This document shows positions 30,982 to 40,656 of a stretch of 64,000 bases of DNA, piece after piece (position 1 is the first letter of the stretch; each line of letters opens with the position of its first letter). The position numbers and the translations under genes are program-made. Location: positions 2,542,594 through 2,606,593 of the forward strand of contig CP073749.1 of NCBI GenBank assembly GCA_024398055.1, in the 5' to 3' direction. The notes below the pieces were generated by a model. That model made no database searches. It saw only the letters and a list, made by a program, of their open reading frames with translations, and had not been told where the DNA came from. The stretch comes from a bacterium SCSIO 12741 (GTDB lineage: Bacteria; Bacteroidota; Bacteroidia; Flavobacteriales_G; Salibacteraceae).

Positions 30982-32274
30982 ATGAGCTTCTGGGAGGGAA
31001 TCTATTTTTTGTCGGCAACGGCGATGCTTTTTTTGGTTACCGGAAGACTCCGAGTAGTCCGCAATTCCTCTTTGTCTCCACGCCTGGTTCAGCTCATTTA
31101 TTTGGTTAAGGTAGCTACGGGATTGGTCCTGGCAGCTTTGTACCATTATTACTACCGCAATTCGGATATCCATCGGTACTTGAGTGATGGTATTATTATA
31201 GGTCAGGTTTTCTTCGAAGATCCTTTGACCTACTTTAAGATTTTGCTCTCCGTTGATATGCAGTCGCCGGAGGTACAGGCCACCTTACAAAACCTGAATC
31301 ATTGGTCTCGGGTTCATCATTACGGTCTCTTCAATGATAACATGACCATTGTGCGGTTCAATGCCTTGCTCTATCCCTTTACCGGAGGAAATATTGCGGT
31401 GCACACAGCTGTGGTCAATTTTTTATCCCTGTTCGGAATCATGGGGTTAATCCGGGCTTTTGAAAAGAATGGAATTCGAAATCACCAGGTACTGGTGGCG
31501 CTATTCTTATTTCCTGAAGTGTTGCTTTGGTCTTCAGGTCTGTTGAAAGAGGGGCTGCTTTTTATGGCCATGGGAGGTTATGTTTTTGTGTTTTTCCAAT
31601 GGATTGGCCGATCCTTTGCCTGGCGCTATGTGTTGGTGTTTGCCCTGAGTTTTGCTTTGGGACTAATCATTAAGCCCTACGTATTGCTTTGTATGATTCC
31701 TGGAAGTTTAACCGTCGTGCTTAACCGGGCTTTTCCTAAGTTGGGTCTTGGGAAGGCTTTGGTATTCGTTTTTGTGCTTGGCGTTGCAGGATTATTTCTG
31801 CTCGATCTGGTTGGTATAGATGTACCGAATAACATTTACCAAAAACAGCAGGACTTTCTGCTCCTTGCTCCAGAATCGGGAAGCTTTTTCCAATCCTTCG
31901 CCCTTGAACCAAACTGGACAAGTCTTTTGCTTCATGCACCTGAAGCATTATGGAATACCTTCTCAAGACCAATGCCCTGGAATGCCCACAATCTGATCTC
32001 CTGGATTCCGGCGATCGAGAATCTGTTGGTTTTGGTATTGCTCTTTTTGGCCGTTATTTTCCCTTCCCGTGAAATTGGAAAGCGAAAGGAACTCTTGGTT
32101 TTTTCTGTACTCTTTGTATTGATCTTGTTTTTGGTAGTAGGCTGGGTTACGCCCATTTCAGGAGCATTGGTTAGGTACAAAGTTCCGGGTTTACCCTTCC
32201 TTTTGGTGAGCCTCTACTTACTGGTCGATCAAAAACGTTTGCAGGAAGGAATTAGGAAAATACTTGGAAAGTAA
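30982..32274 (+). CDS. Polytopic inner-membrane protein, unknown (glycosyltransferase-like topology)
   Basis: 430 residues with roughly ten membrane helices spread over the whole length. The periplasmic loop after helix 2 holds polar motifs (YHYYYRNSDIHRYLSDG, NMTIVRFNALLYPFTGGN). LLKEGLLFMAMGGYVFVFF and MPWNAHNLISWIPAIENLL are other notable stretches. The general layout, with Asp/His in the first large loop, resembles GT-C or EpsG/Wzy-like membrane proteins, but I cannot name the family. It diverges from purL (no shared operon), and its 3' end overlaps feoB by 23 bp. Confidence 0.7.
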   Translation: MSFWEGIYFLSATAMLFLVTGRLRVVRNSSLSPRLVQLIYLVKVATGLVLAALYHYYYRNSDIHRYLSDGIIIGQVFFEDPLTYFKILLSVDMQSPEVQATLQNLNHWSRVHHYGLFNDNMTIVRFNALLYPFTGGNIAVHTAVVNFLSLFGIMGLIRAFEKNGIRNHQVLVALFLFPEVLLWSSGLLKEGLLFMAMGGYVFVFFQWIGRSFAWRYVLVFALSFALGLIIKPYVLLCMIPGSLTVVLNRAFPKLGLGKALVFVFVLGVAGLFLLDLVGIDVPNNIYQKQQDFLLLAPESGSFFQSFALEPNWTSLLLHAPEALWNTFSRPMPWNAHNLISWIPAIENLLVLVLLFLAVIFPSREIGKRKELLVFSVLFVLILFLVVGWVTPISGALVRYKVPGLPFLLVSLYLLVDQKRLQEGIRKILGK

Positions 32275-34291
32275 TCAACGCAAGTACGTAAGCTGATGCG
32301 GTCATAAATCCCAGTTGAATCATAGGCCATTTCCAACCACCGGTCTCTTTTTTCATCACAGCCAGAGTGCTGATGCATTGCATGGCCAGGGCATAAAACA
32401 CAAGAAGCGAAAGAATAACGGCCAGGGAATAAACCGGTTCGCCTGCTTCATTTTTATCCTCCCTCAGTTTTTCTACAATGGGACTTACATCATCACCTGC
32501 ATCTTCCAGGGCGTAGATGGTGGACAGCGTTCCCACAAAAACTTCGCGAGCAGCGAATGAGGTGATCAGCGAAATGCCAATTTTCCAATCATAACCCAAG
32601 GGTTTGATCGCCGGTTCGATAAACTTTCCGGCCTGTCCTATTAAGCTGTTTTCCAATTTAAGTTGAGCCAGTTCCTGTTCGTTATACTGAGCCGTTAACT
32701 CGGGGTCGTTGTTTTGGATTTTCTGAAAGGTCGAGTTAAATCCTACACTCGACATGATGTATAGAATCAACGAAACAATCAGAATGACTTTACCCGCTTG
32801 AACCACAAAAGATCGACTCTTTTCAAACATGGTAAGCGTCACATTTCTAAGTCCCGGAACTTTGTAGTCGGGAAGTTCCAAAAGAAGCATCGAGCGTCCA
32901 CCACTTTTCATCAATTTGCTGATGATCCATGCAGTTAGAAAAGAAATGAAGGCGCCAAAGAAATAGAGGCCAAGTAGTAAAAGTCCCTGGATATTGAAGG
33001 GGCCAAAGTGGGCTTCTGGAGACACCAACAAGGCTATCAGCGTGGCATATACAGGTATCCGGGCCGAACAAGTCATAAACGGGATGACCAACATGGTGAT
33101 CAATTTTTCCCGAGGATGTTTTAAGGTACGTGTGGCCATAATCGCAGGAATAGCGCAGGCATATCCGGATATGAGTGGAACTACACTTCTTCCTGAGAGC
33201 CCAAAAGGCTTAACCAATCGATCCATTAAATAGACCACCCGGCTCATGTAACCGGATTCTTCAAACAAGGCTATGAATAAAAAGAGCAGGGCTATCTGAG
33301 GAACGAAAATGACAATGCCACCAATTCCAGGAATGATTCCATCGGTAATGGCTCGGGTAAACCAGTTGCTGGGTAGCGTTTTCGCAGACCATTCTCCCAG
33401 CCATGCAAATCCGGCGTCGATCCAATCCATCGGGTAGGAGGCCCAGGAAAATACCGACTGAAAAACCAAAAGCAGTAAAACCCCAAACAGGACATAGCCC
33501 CAAAAAGGGTGTACCAAAAGTTTATCCAATCGATTGGATCTGGTATCAAAAGGCTTTTCTTCCCGAGTAATAGCCTCCGGTGTTTTTAAAAGGTCGATAC
33601 GCTCCAATCTATCTCGTAAATCCTGAGTGATTTTGAGCGTAACTTCTTTGGGCGGTCTACTGTCCTCTTTGCGATAGGCCAGGCACATGGCAACCCAATC
33701 CGAATAGGCGATGGGCTCCTTCATCGAAGGGATCGATCCGGATTGAAATTCGAGTTCCTTTTTAGCTGGAATGGGCGTTTGTTTGGATTTACTCAAAACA
33801 TTCTTGAGCTCGTTGACTCCTTCGCCGGTTTCAGCATTGCAGGGAATAAAAGGAATGTCAAACTCCTTTTTCAGCATTTCAATCCAGTGCTTCACTTCCT
33901 GTATGTCCGACTTCTTGCGGTAGTTGAATGCTCCGATTACCGGAATACCTAAATCCAACAATTGGGAAAGGATCAGCAGGTTTTTGTGCGGATTCTTCCA
34001 TTCTACCAGGCAGACGTAAACGGTGTCAGGCGATTCTTTGTGATGCTCAAGAATGCGTTCTACTCCAATACGCTCATCATCACTTCCGGGGTATAAGCTG
34101 TATATCCCAGGAAGATCGGTAACATGAATGGTTTGCTCCTGATGTACAAAACTTCCAGAACGATGGTCTACGGTGATTCCAGGATAATTCCCAGTCCGCT
34201 GATTCATTCCGGTCAACCGGTTAAATAAGGAGGTTTTTCCCGAATTCGGGTTACCTGCCAAAACCACTTCTATAGGAGATGTACTACTCAA
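32252..34291 (-). CDS. feoB: Ferrous iron transport protein B
   Basis: 679 residues. The N-terminal G domain has GNPNSGKTSLFN (G1, residues 13-24), DLPGIYSL (G3) and a GDI region. The C-terminal transmembrane core has the two Gate repeats, with the conserved Cys motifs GYACAIPAIMATR and MTCSARIPVYATL. FeoB moves Fe2+ across the inner membrane. Start TTG at 34291 overlaps the feoA stop by 8 bp (TTGAGTAG), and no ATG fits. Slightly short relative to E. coli FeoB because the G-domain spacer is compact. Confidence 0.95.
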   Translation of the reverse strand: MSSTSPIEVVLAGNPNSGKTSLFNRLTGMNQRTGNYPGITVDHRSGSFVHQEQTIHVTDLPGIYSLYPGSDDERIGVERILEHHKESPDTVYVCLVEWKNPHKNLLILSQLLDLGIPVIGAFNYRKKSDIQEVKHWIEMLKKEFDIPFIPCNAETGEGVNELKNVLSKSKQTPIPAKKELEFQSGSIPSMKEPIAYSDWVAMCLAYRKEDSRPPKEVTLKITQDLRDRLERIDLLKTPEAITREEKPFDTRSNRLDKLLVHPFWGYVLFGVLLLLVFQSVFSWASYPMDWIDAGFAWLGEWSAKTLPSNWFTRAITDGIIPGIGGIVIFVPQIALLFLFIALFEESGYMSRVVYLMDRLVKPFGLSGRSVVPLISGYACAIPAIMATRTLKHPREKLITMLVIPFMTCSARIPVYATLIALLVSPEAHFGPFNIQGLLLLGLYFFGAFISFLTAWIISKLMKSGGRSMLLLELPDYKVPGLRNVTLTMFEKSRSFVVQAGKVILIVSLILYIMSSVGFNSTFQKIQNNDPELTAQYNEQELAQLKLENSLIGQAGKFIEPAIKPLGYDWKIGISLITSFAAREVFVGTLSTIYALEDAGDDVSPIVEKLREDKNEAGEPVYSLAVILSLLVFYALAMQCISTLAVMKKETGGWKWPMIQLGFMTASAYVLALITFQVFS

Positions 34292-34526
34292 AATCTACTT
34301 GTACCAATTGGGCTTCTTCTCGCCGAATCACAAACTGATAACGATCACACTGAATCATTAAAGGTCCTTTGAAGGGAGCTTTACGAATAACTCGGCAATG
34401 GCGATTTTGCCCCAGCCCGAATTCCAGCAATTTGATGGCTAACTCTGAATCTTCAATGCGAGTAACCCGCAACATTTTCTGTTGGGGAGCATTGGCGAGA
34501 TTATAATGGAACGAATCCTTTTTCAA
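34284..34526 (-). CDS. feoA: Ferrous iron transport protein A
   Basis: 80 residues, an SH3-like cytosolic partner of FeoB. Family features: LANAPQQKMLRVTRI at the start, LLEFGLGQNRHCRVI in the middle, KGPLMIQCDRYQFVIRREEAQLVQV at the end. The open frame begins with TTG at 34526, and no ATG lies near the family N-terminus. A perfect palindrome lies 7 bp upstream, suggesting iron control of both genes. Confidence 0.92.
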   Translation of the reverse strand: MKKDSFHYNLANAPQQKMLRVTRIEDSELAIKLLEFGLGQNRHCRVIRKAPFKGPLMIQCDRYQFVIRREEAQLVQVDFE

Positions 34527-34532
34527 TATTGT

Positions 34533-34547
34533 TTAGAATCATTCTAA
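34533..34547. promoter_or_regulatory. 15-bp palindrome, candidate Fur/DtxR-type operator of feoAB
   Basis: TTAGAATCATTCTAA is a perfect 7-1-7 inverted repeat immediately upstream of feoA. Its geometry fits Fur (7-1-7) and its ends (TTAG...CTAA) also recall DtxR-family boxes. Which regulator binds cannot be decided here. Confidence 0.6.
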
Positions 34548-34653
34548 CTTAGCTGCGAAATTAACGCAAAATATACCCTGATAGCTACCTACAGTTAGGT
34601 ATTTTCTCATGGGCATTCAAAACCATCTTCTACCTTTACACCGCCTAATTTTA

Positions 34654-35805
34654 ATGCCTATGAAATCCGTCCTTCGAGGAATCTTTTGTGTCGTGCTGAT
34701 TGCCACTGGTCTGGCTTCTTGCGTGAGTACAGAAGAAGTTGATTTGGTGGTACACAATGCTTCCATCTTTACCCTGAATGATCAGAACGAAGTATTCAGC
34801 GCTATGGCTATTCGTCAAGGGCGAATTGTTGAGATTGGCCCAGAGCATCAAATTTTGAACAAGTACCATGCTGATGAATTTCTGGATTTAAGAAAACGTC
34901 CGGTTTTACCTGGGTTTGTGGATGCGGCATCCAGAGCCCATTTTGAATACTTTCAAAACCTGGAACGTGAAGTTCATGATACATCCTGGACTCGACTTTT
35001 TGACCAGTGGAGTAGCCTGGGCTATACCGGAATAACATTAATGGATGCCAATGCTAACTATCGGGATCAGTGGAATCGTGATTCCATTCCGGTTAGGATG
35101 AACCTAATGTTGCATGCGGATTCGTTGAACTGGCAATGGCTGAATCGAAATGGAGGATTGCCCGATTCTTTAATTCAGCTGAACGGTCTATCCTTTATGG
35201 ACTGGAGTGAAACTACTACCGGTGTTTTTTTCGATTCTTCCGCTGAAGTGTCGATTGCTGAAATTGCAGATGTACTGGATCAGATGAACTGTTGGGTTAA
35301 CCTGGGGGTACACTCAGATTCTCTATATAAAATGGCTCAAGGGGTATATGCTGAGGTGTTGGCCGAAGTGAATGACAAGCGTTGGTCCCTTACTTCCTAT
35401 TCACCGGATAGGGTCTCGCCAAAGTGGTTGAAAAAGCACTCGGTTTTGCCGTTAATTGCTCCAGTTGATTTTCGTCCTGAAAAAGTAGATTGGTTAGCGC
35501 TATGGAAGGCCAATCATTTTTTAGCAGCGGGTTCTACCGGAATGATTCCACAACACCCCATGGAAGCCTACGTTCATTTGGTACAGGCCGGCCTGGATCG
35601 CAATGAATCTTACAAGGCCTTGAGTCGGTACCCGGCATTGTTGGCCGGTTGGGATCAATGCGGTCGATTAGAAGCCGGCTACTGGGCCGATTTTATCATC
35701 ACCAATAGAGATCCCTTTAATGCTCCCTTGGAAGAGCTAACTCAAATTGAAATTCGTCGAACCTTTGTCGGCGGTAAACCCATTTACTCTTCCAGTCGTA
35801 AATAA
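34654..35805 (+). CDS. Amidohydrolase-like lipoprotein lacking metal ligands
   Basis: 383 residues from ATG 34654 (ATG 34660 is equally possible; TTG/ATG codons upstream give no signal peptide). The lipobox LIATGLASC makes it an exported lipoprotein. The amidohydrolase-superfamily frame is visible: VDLVVHNASIFTLND, AMAIRQGRIVEIGP, RPVLPGFVDA, and the C-terminal GRLEAGYWADFIITNRDPF. The metal-binding HxH after PGFVDA is replaced (AASRAH), and the final Asp region reads LAAGSTG instead of GSD. It is also much shorter than YtcJ-type enzymes (about 550). Likely a non-catalytic derivative. Ligand unknown. Confidence 0.75.
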   Translation: MPMKSVLRGIFCVVLIATGLASCVSTEEVDLVVHNASIFTLNDQNEVFSAMAIRQGRIVEIGPEHQILNKYHADEFLDLRKRPVLPGFVDAASRAHFEYFQNLEREVHDTSWTRLFDQWSSLGYTGITLMDANANYRDQWNRDSIPVRMNLMLHADSLNWQWLNRNGGLPDSLIQLNGLSFMDWSETTTGVFFDSSAEVSIAEIADVLDQMNCWVNLGVHSDSLYKMAQGVYAEVLAEVNDKRWSLTSYSPDRVSPKWLKKHSVLPLIAPVDFRPEKVDWLALWKANHFLAAGSTGMIPQHPMEAYVHLVQAGLDRNESYKALSRYPALLAGWDQCGRLEAGYWADFIITNRDPFNAPLEELTQIEIRRTFVGGKPIYSSSRK

Positions 35806-35867
35806 ACCGGGAGAAAATCCGTTTGTACGTCCAGAAATCGGCTCCGTCACCTGGAGCGATTTTAGTT

Positions 35868-35875
35868 TATATTTG
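35868..35875 (+). promoter_or_regulatory. -7 promoter element for the acyl-CoA ligase (TATATTTG)
   Basis: A perfect TAnnTTTG 23 nt before ATG 35899. No good TTG upstream. Confidence 0.5.
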
Positions 35876-35898
35876 GTTGAATTGCAAAATGTGCCGTT

Positions 35899-37668
35899 AT
35901 GTTTGATGAGGTTAAAAGACTGTTTGATGTCCACCGTTACCAGCTAAAACACTATCCGAAAAGTGATGCCCTTGGGGCAAAAATTGATGGTAAATGGGTC
36001 ACTACCAGTATTGAATCCACCGTTGATCAGGCCAATCAGGTGAGCCGTGCCTTGCTGAGTATGGGTATTGGTAAAGGCGATAAAATTGCTTTGATATCCA
36101 ACAACCGCCCCGAATGGGTGATTATGGATTGCGGTATTTTGCAAGTAGGTGCAGTGGATGTGCCTATTTATCCCACCATTTCTGAAGAAGATTACAAGTA
36201 CATATTCAACGATTCTGAGGTTAAGCTCTGTTTTGTGAGCGATCAGGAATTGTATGATAAAGTTAATTCCATCCGCGATCAGGTTCCAACCCTGCAGGAA
36301 GTGTATTCATTCGATCAGTTACCCGGAGTGAAACATTGGTCGGAGTTTGTTTCTCAGAATCAAACAGCCACTCAAGATCAGGTGGAGGCCATTATGGCTG
36401 AAATTACGGAAGACGATTTGGCTACCCTAATCTATACTTCAGGTACAACTGGAGTGCCGAAGGGAGTAATGCTTTCTCATAAAAACATTGCCTCCAACGC
36501 CAAGAGCTGTGAAGAACGCCTTCCGGTGGATTCTACTGCTACATCGCTGAGTTTTCTTCCCGTATGTCACGTTTACGAGCGGATGCTTATTTACCTCTAT
36601 CTGTTAACTGGTGTTTCGGTCTACTTTGCCGAATCCATGGAGACCATTGGGGATAACCTTCGGGAAGTAAAACCGGATGTGTTTACCGCGGTTCCACGTC
36701 TATTGGAAAAGGTATATGACAAGATTGTAAATAAAGGAGCGGAGCTTACCGGCATTAAAAGAGCACTTTTCTTTTGGGCCTTGGCCTTAGGAGAAAAATA
36801 TGAACCTTATGGTGCCAATGGAGGCTGGTATGAATTCCAATTAAAAATCGCACGAAAAATAATCTTTAGTAAATGGCAGGAAGCCTTGGGTGGTAATGTA
36901 AAAGCCGTTGCCTCGGGTAGTGCCGCTCTGCAACCTCGACTGGCTCGGGTGTTTAATGCCGCCGGAATTCCAGTGATGGAAGGTTATGGATTGACCGAAA
37001 CTTCTCCTGTGGCTTCTGTGAATTGCGAAGGCAAAAAGGGATTGATGATCGGAACCGTTGGGCGACCCATTGATGGGGTAGAAGTAAAGATTGCCGCTGA
37101 TGGAGAAATCCTGATCAAAGGACCCAATGTGATGCAAGGGTATTACAAAAAGCCCGAGAAAACCCGTGAAGTGCTGACTGAGGACGGTTGGTTCCATACC
37201 GGTGATATCGGAAAAATGGTAGGCGATGGCTTTCTCAAAATTACCGATCGTAAAAAAGAAATCTTTAAAACTTCAGGAGGTAAGTATATTGCACCCCAGG
37301 TAATGGAGAATAAGTTCAAAGAGAGCCGATTCATTGAGCAAATCATGGTGATCGGTGAAGGAAAGAAACATCCTGCCGCTTTGATTGTTCCCAATTTTGA
37401 ATTCGTGGAAGAATGGTGCGCTCGCAAAGGGCATACTTATGGTTCCAAAGAAGAGGTCATTCGATTAGAGGCATTTGCCAATCGGGTGGCTCGGGAAGTG
37501 GAAGAGTTTAACGCGGAGTTTGGGAAGTGGGAGCAGATCAAGAAATTTGAGCTTATTGATCATGAATGGTCAGTGGATACCAAAGAATTGACTCCAACCC
37601 TCAAATTGAAGCGAAAAGTAATATTGAGCAAATATGCCGATCTCATTCAAAAGATATATGAAGAATAG
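35899..37668 (+). CDS. Long-chain fatty acid-CoA ligase (AMP-dependent synthetase)
   Basis: 589 residues. ATP-binding IYTSGTTGVPKGVMLSH (A3), EGYGLTETSPVASVN (A5), GWFHTGDIG (A7), KEIFKTSGGKYIAPQ with the catalytic hinge, and a C-terminal LTPTLKLKRKVI with the A10 lysine. The overall plan (COG1022 type, FadD15-like) indicates activation of long-chain fatty acids to acyl-CoA, on the inner face of the membrane. Substrate chain length is not readable. Its end overlaps the M1 peptidase start by 11 bp. It could in principle feed acyl-CoA to the OleA-like enzyme, but it is 9 kb away and separately transcribed. Confidence 0.92.
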   Translation: MFDEVKRLFDVHRYQLKHYPKSDALGAKIDGKWVTTSIESTVDQANQVSRALLSMGIGKGDKIALISNNRPEWVIMDCGILQVGAVDVPIYPTISEEDYKYIFNDSEVKLCFVSDQELYDKVNSIRDQVPTLQEVYSFDQLPGVKHWSEFVSQNQTATQDQVEAIMAEITEDDLATLIYTSGTTGVPKGVMLSHKNIASNAKSCEERLPVDSTATSLSFLPVCHVYERMLIYLYLLTGVSVYFAESMETIGDNLREVKPDVFTAVPRLLEKVYDKIVNKGAELTGIKRALFFWALALGEKYEPYGANGGWYEFQLKIARKIIFSKWQEALGGNVKAVASGSAALQPRLARVFNAAGIPVMEGYGLTETSPVASVNCEGKKGLMIGTVGRPIDGVEVKIAADGEILIKGPNVMQGYYKKPEKTREVLTEDGWFHTGDIGKMVGDGFLKITDRKKEIFKTSGGKYIAPQVMENKFKESRFIEQIMVIGEGKKHPAALIVPNFEFVEEWCARKGHTYGSKEEVIRLEAFANRVAREVEEFNAEFGKWEQIKKFELIDHEWSVDTKELTPTLKLKRKVILSKYADLIQKIYEE

Positions 37669-40653
37669 AATCAATCAAATATTTCCTATTACAGGGCTGG
37701 CTACAGCCCTTTTTTTATGGGCAATGAGCACCTCTGCACAAGAGAAACGGCCCTATTTTCAGCAACAAGTAGACTATGTTATTGATGTAACGCTCGATGA
37801 TGAAAAGCATGAGCTAAGGGCTTTTGAGCGAATAACCTACCTCAATAATTCAAGATCCACTTTGGATACGCTGTATTTTCACCTCTGGCCCAATGCCTAT
37901 AAAAATGAGGAAACGGCTCTGGCGAAGCAACTCTACCAAAATTCGAATACCGTATTTCAGTTTTCAGAAGAATCGGACCTGGGTTACATTGACTCACTCG
38001 ATTTTTTGGTGGACGACAAACGAGTTCGCTGGGAATATCATCCGGAGCACCAGGATATTTGCTTGCTCATCCTAAACGAACCATTGGCTCCATCAGAATC
38101 CATCGAAATTACGACCCCATTTCGTGTCAAAATTCCAGTGGGTAAGTTTTCCCGGTTGGGGCACGATGATCAGGCTTATCAAATTACACAGTGGTATCCC
38201 AAACCGGCGGTATACGATCGCGAAGGTTGGCATGCTATGCCCTATCTTGACTTGGGAGAATTCTATTCGGAGTACGGATCTTTTGATGTCCGACTTACAC
38301 TTCCGTCCAACTATGTGGTAGGGGCCACTGGGGACCTTCAAAATGCAGAAGAGCGGGATTGGCTTTTAGAAAAGGTAAAGAAAACCGAAGCCATTACAAG
38401 CTATGGTGAAGACCGTGAGTTTCCAGCCTCTTCTAAGGAAACCAAGACCTTGCGTTACAAGCAGAACAACATTCATGACTTTGGCTGGTTTGCTGATAAG
38501 CGCTATCACGTATTAAGAGGATCGGTACAATTGCCCAATTCAACCGATTCGGTAGAGACTTGGGTGATGTACACCAATTTGGAAGCCGACCTTTGGAAGG
38601 ATGCCATTCCTTATGTCAACCAATCCATTTACTACTATTCGCTGTGGAATGGAAATTACCCTTACAAGCAAATGACCGCCGTTCAAGGGGCCTTGAATGC
38701 TGGGGTGGAATGGAATACCCCAATGTAACGGTTATTGCTGAAGCGGGAAGTGCTTCTCTACTTGATAACGTTATTGCTCACGAAACTGGGCACAATTGGT
38801 TTTATGGAATCTTGGGATTTAACGAACGACGTTATCCTTTTCTGGATGAGGGTATCAATTCCTTCTACGAGTTAAGGTACATGGATACGCGCTACCCCGA
38901 TCGCAGTATGGCCGATGATATTGTCTCTTCGCCATTTCTTCAAAAGTGGCTTAATTTCCATCATTTTGCCCATCGGGATATCAACCATTTTGCCTACTTG
39001 AGCGCAGCACGATCCAATACGGATCAGCCTATGACGATTCCCGCGGATGAATACACTTCTGCCAACTATGGAAACATCGTTTACATGAAAACCGCCATTT
39101 CCGTGGAAACCTTAAGGGCCCATTTGGGGGATTCCATTTTCGATAAGGGAATGAAAACCTTTTTTGAACGATGGAAATTTAAACACCCGGGTCCCGATGA
39201 TTGGCGCCAGGTAATGGAAGAGGTATCAGGTCAGGATTTATCCTGGTATTATGGAAGGTTGATCAATTCGACGGATAAGGCCGATTTGAAGGTAAAGAAA
39301 ATTAAAAAAGATGGGGATAACGTTCAGTTGACCGTAAAGAACACCGGTAAGCTTACCACACCTGTTTTGGTAACTACCCGGAGCAATGGAGAAGATTTGA
39401 ATACCTACCAATTTGGATTGCTTGCTCAAGGGGAAAAGAACACGTTTACCCTCAAAAAAGATGGTGCTACCGAATACCGAATCGATGGGGAACGTAGCAT
39501 TCTGGACATCAACAGAAGAAACAACACCATCAAAGACCGAGGGTTGTTTAAGAAAATGGAGCCTCTTCAGTTACGGCTATTAACCAGTACAGAGAATCCT
39601 CAAAAAACACAGCTATTCGTTACTCCTTTGGTAGGATGGAATACCAGTGATCAATTCATGCTTGGGCTTGGTGTTCACAACAAATCCTTTACTGAAAAGC
39701 CTTTTGAGTTCTTTTTGGGCCCTATGTATTCTTTCAAACGGGAAGAATTGACTGGTATTACTGATTTGAGCTATCATTTTTATTTCCCACAGTTCGTCCG
39801 TCGAATGACCGTAAACTTCAACTGGATGAGGTTTAGCTATGATCATCCTTATGCAGGAAATCCAACGGTATTCAATCGTTACTACCCCAAAGTATCTTTC
39901 CAATTCAAACCTAAAAATGCGAATTCACCGATCTATCATGATCTGCAATTGGGGGCCATCATTGTGGAGGAAGATATTATCCGGGAAGGTGCTCCTAATG
40001 TGGAACAGGATAAGACCTATGCCACTATCCGTTACCGCATTGGTCGAAGAACGGCCCTCCATTCTTTAGGGTTTACCGCATATTCGTTGACGGATGAAGA
40101 TATTTCCATGTTATCAGGTACTTTGCGGTATTCTTATCGGTACAATGAGCGGAGAAATCGAGTGTCTGTCAAGCTATTTGGTGGTACTTCCTTGTATAAC
40201 AACACCAACAATCCTCGCTACAATTGGAGAATGGATGGTCAGTCGGGCTGGCATGATTTTACCTTTAGTCAGGTGTTCCTCGATCGTGGACAAACCCATG
40301 ATGTATGGAGCCAGCAGATGAATGATAATATGGGAGGGTTTAAAACGCCAACCTCCGTGGGGCAATCCAAATACTGGCTTCTGGCTGCCAATGTCAAGCT
40401 TGAAGCACCTATTGTTGTTCCTATTGGTGGTTATGTGGACTTGGGAACATCGGGCTCAGAAGATTTTATGGCAAGCGGTGGATTGTATTTTAGGGTAATT
40501 CGCGATGCTATGGAAGTCTATTTCCCCTTGTTCTGGTCACAGAATATTTTGGATGAATACGATGCAATTGATAGACCCTACGCCGAGCGTATCCGCTTTA
40601 CACTAAATTTGCCGGCAGTTAATCCTTATCGGATTATTCAGCAATTGTTTTAG
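37658..40653 (+). CDS. M1-family aminopeptidase-like protein, frameshifted
   Basis: About 1000 residues when one G is restored in the run at 38702-38705. The two halves then join as ALNAGGGMEYPNVTVI, the GxMEN-type motif of M1 peptidases. Start ATG 37658 gives a signal peptide (MKNRINQIFPITGLATALFL, then STSAQ); ATG 37634 would lie within the ligase gene. The N-terminal M1 beta domain has RAFERITYLNNS and QWYPKPAVYD. The catalytic zinc site is HETGHNW ... FLDEGINSFYE, complete. After the peptidase there is a C-terminal beta-rich, barrel-like region of about 350 residues (ends NPYRIIQQLF), suggesting outer-membrane placement. As read, the protein would stop before the zinc site. Confidence 0.88.
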
Positions 40654-40656
40654 GTA

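Noticed and set aside
38560-38705. Separate gene starting at 38560 for the second half of the M1 peptidase
   Set aside because: The first 48 codons overlap the coding frame of the first half and look like noise. One added G joins both halves at the GxMEN motif.
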